Assembly: GCF_020860125.1 (NCBI RefSeq)
Contig: NZ_JAJBUX010000095.1
Location: 1 to 29,216 of the forward strand
Reading direction: 5' to 3'
Length of the DNA stretch: 29,216 nt
From: Cloacibacillus sp.
GTDB taxonomy: Bacteria > Synergistota > Synergistia > Synergistales > Synergistaceae
Shown here: piece after piece, positions 15,201 through 21,236 of the stretch
How the letters are laid out: each line of letters begins with the position of its first letter
Position numbering within the stretch: the first letter of the stretch is position 1
Made by a program: the position numbers and the translations under genes
Notes under the pieces: generated by a model
Database searches by the model: none
Told to the model about the DNA's origin: nothing
Seen by the model: the letters and a program-made list of their open reading frames with translations, nothing else

Positions 15201-15257
15201 CCTTTCCAAGAGGGAGGCACCTTCGTTTCCAAAGATACCCGTTGGTCGTGCTCCATA
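15191..15257 (-). ncRNA. candidate Moco/Tuco-type riboswitch in the regulator leader
   Basis: On the minus strand the order is: TATGGAG (15257-15251); GACCA (15247-15243); GGGTATCTT pairing AAGGTGCCT over nine bases (several G-U) around GGAAAC (15230-15225); GCCTCCC; and TTGGAAAGGGG (15209-15199). These blocks match the element at 13716-13812 in order and sequence. The GAAA-capped hairpin after GACCA is missing. I recall loss of one such arm as the mark of the tungsten-cofactor (Tuco) form of the Moco motif. CTCTT/AAGAG (15212-15208 with 15196-15192) forms a 3' hairpin. The output would be the terminator at 15147-15200. Confidence 0.55.
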
Positions 15258-15318
15258 AGAATATTTTTCTTTGCAGGAGCTTTGACTCGGGGGTATTATT
15301 CATTTTTATTCATTTAAG

Positions 15319-15346
15319 ATTATAACAAAGAGGTTGTTTTCGTCAA
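15319..15346 (-). promoter_or_regulatory. promoter of the response-regulator transcript
   Basis: On the minus strand TTGACG (15341-15346), a 16-bp spacer and a perfect TATAAT (15319-15324) are present. Transcription from about 15312 gives a leader of about 210 nt before the start at 15102. Confidence 0.85.
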
Positions 15347-15436
15347 GGAGAGAGGCATATTTCTAAAAAACGGCGTCAGCAAACAGCGCTATTCCGCACT
15401 TGAACAAAGAGAAGCGGCAAAAGGCTAAATATCCTG

Positions 15437-15465
15437 TTGCAAAGTTTCTGCTCTTCAACTATTAT
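15437..15465 (+). promoter_or_regulatory. promoter of the iclR-type gene
   Basis: TTGCAA (15437-15442), a 17-bp spacer and TATTAT (15460-15465) lie 61 bp before the start codon. Confidence 0.6.
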
Positions 15466-15487
15466 TATATCGCACAATGCAATTTCA

Positions 15488-15502
15488 TTCCATACATTGG
15501 AA
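15488..15502. promoter_or_regulatory. palindromic operator candidate (IclR-type)
   Basis: The perfect inverted repeat TTCCA-TACAT-TGGAA lies between the promoter and the ribosome-binding site. IclR-family operators commonly have TGGAA/TTCCA arms, so autorepression of the gene at 15527 is a reasonable inference. Confidence 0.5.
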
Positions 15503-15526
15503 ATATGATATATTTTGGAGGCTGTC

Positions 15527-16270
15527 ATGAAGGAAGATTCCGTACGTTCCGTAGAACGCGCCTTTTCGATCTTAAAGGCATTTACAAGAGATGATTATAA
15601 GCTGACACTCAGCGAACTCGCGGAGAGGATACAGCTTCCCGTGACGACGACGCTGCGCCTTGCCAGCACCTTGGAGAACCTCAATATGCTCCACCGCCAC
15701 AGCGACCGCTGTTATTCGCTCGGCAACCAGCTCTATCTGCTCGGCAGCGTGGCGAAGGCCAATTTCCGCCCGCAGCAGATAATCTATCCCTATATGAAGC
15801 GGATGCGCGACGAGACGAAGGAGGCCGTTTCTCTTTACGGCGTCGTCGGCGAGGACCGCGCCTGCTTTGAGCATGTGGAAAGCCTGTTATCGATGCAGTG
15901 CGTGATGCGCGTAGGCGACCGCCTGCCGCTCTGGGTGGGCGCTGGCGGACGGGCGCTGCTCGCCTTTCTCGGCGAGGAGACCATCGAGCGTGAGATAAAG
16001 AATGCCCGCAAGATCACCGCGACGACTCTCTTCGAACCAGATAAGCTGCGGCTGGAGCTCTCAAATGTGCGTACCCTCGGTTATTCCCTGAGCTACGGGG
16101 ACCGCGAAGAGGGAATCATCTCGGTCGCCGTCCCCATCTTCAACCGCCGCGGTGAACTTACCTTCTCGTTCTCGATCGCGGGACCGGCGCAGCGATTCAC
16201 CGAGGAACAGGCGGTAAATCTCGTTCCGCAGATACAAAAGATGTGCAGAGAGGTCTCAACTCAGATATAA
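15527..16270 (+). CDS. IclR family transcriptional regulator
   Basis: This 247-residue protein has an N-terminal winged helix-turn-helix at about residues 6-65: VRSVERAFSILKAF, LTLSELAERIQLPVTTTLRLASTL. The IclR effector domain follows, with LPLWVGAGGRALLAFL, LGYSLSYGDREEGIISVAVPIF and GELTFSFSIAGPAQRFT. The effector is unknown. The ATG at 15527 is preceded by GGAG at 15517-15520; the longer frame starts at a TTG inside that site. Its neighbours give no clear target, so besides itself it may regulate the response regulator across the shared upstream region. Confidence 0.9.
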   Translation: MKEDSVRSVERAFSILKAFTRDDYKLTLSELAERIQLPVTTTLRLASTLENLNMLHRHSDRCYSLGNQLYLLGSVAKANFRPQQIIYPYMKRMRDETKEAVSLYGVVGEDRACFEHVESLLSMQCVMRVGDRLPLWVGAGGRALLAFLGEETIEREIKNARKITATTLFEPDKLRLELSNVRTLGYSLSYGDREEGIISVAVPIFNRRGELTFSFSIAGPAQRFTEEQAVNLVPQIQKMCREVSTQI

Positions 16271-16303
16271 TAGGGACGGGTACAGCAAAATACAAATCAG
16301 CTA

Positions 16304-16346
16304 CCGCCGTTCCGCCTGCCCCGCAATAGGGAGCGGCGCACGGCGG
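16304..16346 (+). terminator. weak hairpin between iclR-type and methyltransferase genes
   Basis: CCGCCGT (16304-16310) pairs with ACGGCGG (16340-16346), with an inner CCGC/GCGG. No U-run follows, so it may be an attenuating or processing hairpin within one transcript. Confidence 0.3.
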
Positions 16347-16373
16347 CGCTCTAAGAAAGAGGGGCCGTCATCT

Positions 16374-17129
16374 ATGACAAATCAAATCTGGAACCCGCAG
16401 GAATACAGGAAGAGCGCGGACTTCGTTCCCAAACTTGGGGAACCGGTGATAGAACTCCTTGAGCCAAAGGCGGGAGAGCGGATTTTAGATCTTGGCTGCG
16501 GCACGGGCATCCTGACGAAGAAGCTCACCGAAATGGGTTGCTCCGTAATCGGCACCGACTCGAGCCCCGAGATGGTGGCCGCCGCGCGTGAGCTCGGCGT
16601 TGAGGCCTTCCTGGCGGACGCGCAGATCTTGAAGATGGATGAAAAGTTCGACGCCGTCATGAGCAACGCCGCGATCCACTGGATGCCGGATCATTACGCC
16701 GTCGCGCGCCGCGTCTGGAACCTGCTGAAACCAGGCGGCCGCTTCGCCGCCGAGTGCGGCGGCGAGGGATGCGTTCGCATCATCCGCGAGGGGATGAAGA
16801 TCGCCCTCATAAAGCGCGGCCTGGATTATAAGGCACGCAATCCATGGAAATATCCCGAACTCGGAGCCTTCTCGAAGATCCTGGAAAATCAGGGTTTTCA
16901 GGTAAAATTCATCGCCCGCATCGACCGCCCGACGCCGCTTCCCGCGGGACTTCGCGGCTGGCTGGAGGTATTCTCGGCAAGTCATACCGAGGGCTTCAGC
17001 GACGCGGAGCGGGAGGCCTTCTATAAGGAGGTCGAAGACTACTGCCGTCCGACGCTCTTCGATGAGAAGAAGGGCTGGACCGCCGACTACGTACGGCTGC
17101 GCTTCCTCGCGGTGAAACCGCAGGAATAG
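16374..17129 (+). CDS. class I SAM-dependent methyltransferase
   Basis: This 251-residue protein has the SAM-binding motif I, ILDLGCGTGILTKKL, near residue 37. The acidic end of strand 2 is VIGTDSSPEMV, motif II is FDAVMSNAAIHWMPD, and LLKPGGRFAAECGG follows. The overall layout resembles trans-aconitate methyltransferase-like proteins, but the acceptor is not identifiable. It is a soluble cytoplasmic enzyme. AGAGGGG lies 11 nt before the ATG. It may be co-transcribed with the iclR-type gene 103 bp upstream. Confidence 0.85.
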   Translation: MTNQIWNPQEYRKSADFVPKLGEPVIELLEPKAGERILDLGCGTGILTKKLTEMGCSVIGTDSSPEMVAAARELGVEAFLADAQILKMDEKFDAVMSNAAIHWMPDHYAVARRVWNLLKPGGRFAAECGGEGCVRIIREGMKIALIKRGLDYKARNPWKYPELGAFSKILENQGFQVKFIARIDRPTPLPAGLRGWLEVFSASHTEGFSDAEREAFYKEVEDYCRPTLFDEKKGWTADYVRLRFLAVKPQE

Positions 17130-17166
17130 CCCCGAAACAGCGCGAATAATACAGTCTGAAAACCGA

Positions 17167-17200
17167 CCGCCGCACTTTAGATATCTCTATTGCGCGGCGG
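17167..17200. terminator. hairpin between convergent methyltransferase and lysR-type genes
   Basis: CCGCCGC (17167-17173) pairs with GCGGCGG (17194-17200) around an AT-rich loop. CCTTTATC follows on plus and TCGGTTTTC follows on minus, so it may serve both genes. Confidence 0.5.
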
Positions 17201-17273
17201 CCTTTATCATAAAATGGCACTGGCCGGACTCGGCAGCATCAGTCCGCAGCGTACCTCCTTATTTTCATGCTTA

Positions 17274-18191
17274 CTAAATTTTCATCTGATCAGTCATATA
17301 AATATCTATGAAATCAACAGCGCACTTCGGAAGCGCGGCGAGGTTCTTTGCGATCACTCCGAAGTTCGTCGTCGCGGGCGGCGTGCCTACACAGAAGATG
17401 TCGACCTTCTCCTTCAGCGAGAGATAATGGATATATCCGTCGGAGATCAGCGAGGGGCCCACACCCAGCTCCGTAAAGCGCAGCGCGTCCACTGTGCTCT
17501 GGGTCGTCATCTTGACCTTTGGGGAAAAGTTCTCATGCTCAAAAAAATCGTCGATGTAACTCCGGAAACGGCAGCTCTCATCCTGCAGCACAAAGGCCGC
17601 GCCGTCAAGGAGGTGTATATCGATCCACGGGAAGGGCAGCGGCTCTTTCATGGCCCCCTCCGCCGCCAGCCCCATCGCGGCCGGCGCGGCAAGAAGCGTA
17701 TAGTTCTTGCCCAGCGTGCGATAGTCGACGCTTCCCGGGATGGAAGGTTCGGAGACAAAGCCGATATCGAGGCGGCCGTTCAATATACCGCTTTCGATAT
17801 CCTTTGAGAGCTGCTGCGTTATGTTGAGCTCGATATCAGGATAACGTTCCCGAAAGCGTTCAATGTTCTGCGGGAGAAAATATTGCCGGTCGTTGCGGAT
17901 CACACCGACACGGAGGCGGTTCTTCTGCATCGCGGCGATTCCCTCCATCTCGGCCCGCCACCGCTCCATCCTTTCGCTCACCTCCAGCGCGCAGGCATAA
18001 CAGCGCTCGCCCGCGTATGTCGGGACCAGCCCTTTGTTCGTTCGCTCAAGAAGTTTCAGCCCCAGCCGCTTCTCAAGGGCGGCGACATATTTGCTCAGCG
18101 CGGGCTGGGATATGTGCAGCTCGGCGGCCGCCGCGGAAAAGCTCCTGTTGCGTATCACCGACAAAATATATTCAAACTCCCGTATCTCCAC
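17274..18191 (-). CDS. LysR family transcriptional regulator
   Basis: This 305-residue protein has a winged helix-turn-helix at residues of about 3-60 (FEYILSVIRNRSFSAAAAELHISQPALSKYVAALEKRLG). A substrate-binding-protein-like effector domain starts near LRVGVIRND. The start codon is GTG, with AGGAGG 9 nt before it. It diverges from the abgT/C45 operon with a T-N11-A palindrome between (18247-18261), the classic arrangement for a LysR regulator of the neighbouring operon. The co-inducer is presumably related to the imported substrate. Confidence 0.92.
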   Translation of the reverse strand: MEIREFEYILSVIRNRSFSAAAAELHISQPALSKYVAALEKRLGLKLLERTNKGLVPTYAGERCYACALEVSERMERWRAEMEGIAAMQKNRLRVGVIRNDRQYFLPQNIERFRERYPDIELNITQQLSKDIESGILNGRLDIGFVSEPSIPGSVDYRTLGKNYTLLAAPAAMGLAAEGAMKEPLPFPWIDIHLLDGAAFVLQDESCRFRSYIDDFFEHENFSPKVKMTTQSTVDALRFTELGVGPSLISDGYIHYLSLKEKVDIFCVGTPPATTNFGVIAKNLAALPKCAVDFIDIYMTDQMKI

Positions 18192-18234
18192 TATCTTACA
18201 CCTCCTGTATAGCAGGAAACATAACTGTTTATCT

Positions 18235-18240
18235 ATTATA
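18235..18240 (-). promoter_or_regulatory. -10 box of the lysR-type gene
   Basis: A perfect TATAAT on the minus strand lies 43 bp before the GTG start. The palindrome at 18247-18261 would cover the spacer and approach the -35, which fits autorepression. Confidence 0.5.
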
Positions 18241-18246
18241 TATCCT

Positions 18247-18261
18247 ATAACCTCAGGTTAT
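18247..18261. promoter_or_regulatory. LysR-type operator (T-N11-A palindrome)
   Basis: The perfect palindrome ATAACC-TCA-GGTTAT contains the T-N11-A core of LysR boxes (18248-18260). It lies between the divergent regulator and transporter genes. Confidence 0.7.
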
Positions 18262-18281
18262 GGGTTCCTTCCTTTTTGATA

Positions 18282-18309
18282 TTTGCCGCTTGAAAACAAC
18301 TGTGATAAT
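18282..18309 (+). promoter_or_regulatory. possible promoter of the abgT operon
   Basis: TTTGCC (18282-18287), a 16-bp spacer and GATAAT (18304-18309), with a TG just upstream of the -10. It is suboptimal, as expected for an activator-dependent promoter, and the LysR palindrome is centred about 50 bp upstream of the -10. Confidence 0.35.
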
Positions 18310-18382
18310 TTAACTTCAATGCAGATAGTATTCGGGCCCGGATAGATTATCCTGTAAAAATATCTATGAGGAGGAAGTATCT

Positions 18383-19951
18383 ATGCAAAAAAAATCTGCC
18401 GAAGAGCGTGGGTTTATGAAATTCATCGGCGGCGTGGAGCGGATAGGCAACCATCTGCCGCACCCATTTATGATGTTCGTATGGCTTATAGCCTTTGTAA
18501 TCCTCATCTCCGTGATCTGCGAATGGCTCGGCGTATCCGCCTCATATACGAAGGTAACGGAGGGCGCGTCGCCCGAAACGATCACCATCAAAGCCAAGAG
18601 CCTGCTCAACAAAGAAAATATCCGTTTCTTCTTCCTTAATTTCCAGAACATATTCTTTGATTTCTCCCCGCTGCGCGCGGTGATCCCGCTGCTGATGGCC
18701 ATCGGCGTCTGCGAACAGTCCGGCCTGATGGAGACATTCATCAAACGTACCATCCTCAAGGCCCCGCAGTGGGCGGTCGTAGCGATCCTCACCTTCGTCG
18801 CCATCAACGCCAACCTCGCCTCCGACGCGGGAATAATCGCCGCGGCGGCGGTCGGCGGAGCGGTCTATCAGGCGATGGGCAAGAACCCCTGGATCGGCGT
18901 ATCCATCGCCTACGCCGCGGGCAACGCCGGCTTTGGAGCGAACTTCCTCATCGCGAGCCAGGACCTCGTCGTCAACGGCATCACCATGGCGGTCACGCAG
19001 GAGCTGGGTCTCAGCGCGCCGGCCCATCTGCTGATGAACTGGTACTTCCTCTCCGCCGCGGTCATCGTCCTTACAGCGGTGACGGTCCTCGTCACTAAAT
19101 ACTGCACAGTGCCGCACATCGCCGCCGACGGGCTGCCCATTGACATCCCCCGCAAAGAGTGCGGCGAGACGATAACCCCGCTGCAGGTCAAAGGACTCCG
19201 TCACGCGGGGCTGGCGCTCCTCTTCTGGCTGGCCGTCATTCTGCTCCTCACGCTGCCGGCCGACGCCATACTGCGCGCCGACAACGGCGCCCTGCTGCCC
19301 CGCTCTCCCTTCCTCAGCGGCATAATATTCACCCTCTTCATGGCCTTCCTTCTTCCCGGCGTGGCCTACGGGAGAACCGTCGGTACGATCACAAACTCAA
19401 AGGACGTCCCCGTCATGATGGGTACGGCGCTCAAGCAGAACATCATGCTCATCGTCATCGCCCTCACCGCCTCCATCTTCATCAAGCTCTTCAACCTCTC
19501 GAATCTTCCGACGATCGTCGGCTTCAAGGGCGCGGAACTCATCAACCAGGCCAACCTCACCGGCTATCCGACACTCGTCATCATCGTCTGCCTGACCGCC
19601 TTCTTCAACCTCTTCATCGGTTCGGCAAACGCCAAGTGGCTCATGCTCGCGCCGATATACATCCCAATGTTCACGGCGGTCGGCTTCTCGCCGGCGATGG
19701 TGACGGCGGCATACCGCTGCGGCGACTCCTGCACAAACCCGATAGCGCCGCTGTCGACAATGCTCGTGGTAGCAATCGCTCTCTTTGAGCGTTTCAACGT
19801 CGATCCCGGCAAAAAGGAGGTAGGCATAGGCACGGTGATCGCCTATTCGCTGCCCTACACGATATTCTTTTTCTTTGCCTTCCTCGCGATGCTCGCCTGC
19901 TTCTACTTCTTCAATATACCGCTCGGCCCCGGAGCCGGAGTGTTCATGTAA
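18383..19951 (+). CDS. AbgT family transporter
   Basis: This 522-residue polytopic protein has about eleven to twelve membrane segments. Its opening (FMKFIGGVERIGNHLPHPFMMFVWL), the repeated hairpin-type segments ANLASDAGIIAAAAVGG and GNAGFGANFL, and the conserved later part SANAKWLMLAPIYIPMF and YRCGDSCTNPIAPL identify the AbgT family (p-aminobenzoyl-glutamate transporters; some members export sulfonamides). AGGAGGAAG precedes the ATG. The next gene begins 21 bp after its stop and encodes an amide-bond-acting enzyme, so import of an acyl- or aroyl-amino acid for hydrolysis is the favoured reading (inference). Confidence 0.92.
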   Translation: MQKKSAEERGFMKFIGGVERIGNHLPHPFMMFVWLIAFVILISVICEWLGVSASYTKVTEGASPETITIKAKSLLNKENIRFFFLNFQNIFFDFSPLRAVIPLLMAIGVCEQSGLMETFIKRTILKAPQWAVVAILTFVAINANLASDAGIIAAAAVGGAVYQAMGKNPWIGVSIAYAAGNAGFGANFLIASQDLVVNGITMAVTQELGLSAPAHLLMNWYFLSAAVIVLTAVTVLVTKYCTVPHIAADGLPIDIPRKECGETITPLQVKGLRHAGLALLFWLAVILLLTLPADAILRADNGALLPRSPFLSGIIFTLFMAFLLPGVAYGRTVGTITNSKDVPVMMGTALKQNIMLIVIALTASIFIKLFNLSNLPTIVGFKGAELINQANLTGYPTLVIIVCLTAFFNLFIGSANAKWLMLAPIYIPMFTAVGFSPAMVTAAYRCGDSCTNPIAPLSTMLVVAIALFERFNVDPGKKEVGIGTVIAYSLPYTIFFFFAFLAMLACFYFFNIPLGPGAGVFM

Positions 19952-19972
19952 AGTAAAAGAGAGGGAGATATA

Positions 19973-21055
19973 ATGGACAGATTCACACTGGTAAAGATAA
20001 AATCCGCCGATCCATTCGAGAGGGGGCTGCAGTACGGCGCTCAGGCGGCGGCGCAGATCCTCGGAGGCATTGAGAACTACAAAAAGCATTTCCTCGCGAG
20101 AAACCTCTCCTGGGAAGAGATCGGCAGACGTTCCGCGCAGTACCTGCCGCTGCTTGAAAAAGAGTGCCCCGCGGAGCTCACGGAGGCGCGCGGCGTAGCG
20201 CAGGGCGCTGGCGTGGAGCTAGGCGACGTGATGGCCCTCAACTGCCGCTATGAGCTGCTCAAGGACAAGCCGAAGGAGTGCACCAGCGCCTCGGTGCTCA
20301 CGGAGGCGACCGGCGGAGATAAGGTCTTCCTGGCGCAGAACTGGGACTACCGCCCCTGGGTGATGGACAACGCGGTGATAATTTCCATCGACAACTGCGA
20401 GGGGACAAAAATATTGGGCATCGCGGAGGCGGGACAGCTGGTAAGAAACGGCTTCAACAGCCACGGCGTCGGAATCTGCGCCAACAACCTCACCTCGACG
20501 CTCGACGGCGGCGATCCGGGCATCCCCGTGACCTTCCTGCGCCGCCGGGTGCTCAACTCGAAAAACTTCAAAGAGGCGGAGAGGCTGATATACGAGGGCA
20601 AGAGAAGCGTCTCCTGCAACTACATGCTCGCCTCGGGCGAGGACATTGCGACGGATCTTGAGACGACCCCCAAAAAGGTCTTCCGTGTGGAACCGGAAAA
20701 GGGTATCGTCACACACGCCAACCACTTTGTCGCCGGCGCGGAATACTGCACGGCCCATGACAATAAATTCAGAGACAAAATGCTCAGAAGGCTTCTTCTG
20801 GAGAACCACGGACACATTACAAAGGAAGATATCTTTCAGGCCCTCTCCAACCACGAGACCTTCCCCGGAGCCGCCGACACCTACCCGCAGGCGGACTGCA
20901 TCGAGGCGCTCTGCACCCATCTGCCAAAGGGCGAGCTGGACCCCAACGGCGTATGGCAGACGATCGCCTCGGTAGTCTACGACCTACGCGCCGGCAGCGC
21001 CTACATCTGCAAAGGCACACCCTGCTGCGGGGAATATGTTAGGTATGACCTTTAG
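19973..21055 (+). CDS. C45 family N-terminal-nucleophile acyltransferase/amidohydrolase
   Basis: This 360-residue protein resembles acyl-CoA:6-aminopenicillanate acyltransferase (AAT). The expected autoprocessing nucleophile is Cys103 in KECTSASV, which I recall is also the position number in the fungal enzyme. It is followed by FLAQNWDY, then the conserved NSHGVGICANNLTS and GIPVTFLRRRVL segments and VTHANHFV. Bacterial relatives cleave or form amide bonds of N-acyl amino acids or peptides. The residue before the Cys is Glu, not Gly. There is no signal peptide, so it is cytoplasmic. It is co-transcribed with abgT (21-bp gap, GAGGGAG site) under the LysR regulator. Confidence 0.85.
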   Translation: MDRFTLVKIKSADPFERGLQYGAQAAAQILGGIENYKKHFLARNLSWEEIGRRSAQYLPLLEKECPAELTEARGVAQGAGVELGDVMALNCRYELLKDKPKECTSASVLTEATGGDKVFLAQNWDYRPWVMDNAVIISIDNCEGTKILGIAEAGQLVRNGFNSHGVGICANNLTSTLDGGDPGIPVTFLRRRVLNSKNFKEAERLIYEGKRSVSCNYMLASGEDIATDLETTPKKVFRVEPEKGIVTHANHFVAGAEYCTAHDNKFRDKMLRRLLLENHGHITKEDIFQALSNHETFPGAADTYPQADCIEALCTHLPKGELDPNGVWQTIASVVYDLRAGSAYICKGTPCCGEYVRYDL

Positions 21056-21109
21056 ATAAAAGGCCAGGCTAAAAAACTTTTACCTACTTCGTGTATCCAT
21101 CCCATATAC

Positions 21110-21149
21110 AAAAGGATAGAGAGCTGTTTTCACCGCTCTCTATCCTTTT
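21110..21149. terminator. strong terminator after the abgT-C45 operon
   Basis: A perfect 15-bp stem (21110-21124 with 21135-21149) has a 10-nt loop and ends in TTTTT on the plus strand. An A-run on the other side allows some activity in reverse. Confidence 0.92.
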
Positions 21150-21174
21150 TGTAATCTTTATAAGTGAATGGGCA

Positions 21175-21203
21175 GAAAAAATCCCGCGGATAACCGCGGG
21201 ATT
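21175..21203 (-). terminator. intrinsic terminator of hypD
   Basis: A perfect 10-bp stem (AATCCCGCGG with CCGCGGGATT) and an ATAA tetraloop are followed on the minus strand by TTTTTT (21180-21175). It lies 34 nt after the hypD stop. Confidence 0.92.
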
Positions 21204-21236
21204 CTCACTCTATTCTGATTTGTTAGAAGGGTATTC

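Noticed and set aside
15103..15303. 67-residue N-terminal extension of the response regulator
   Set aside because: It would place non-conserved residues before the receiver domain, has no ribosome-binding site, and covers the structured leader and terminator.
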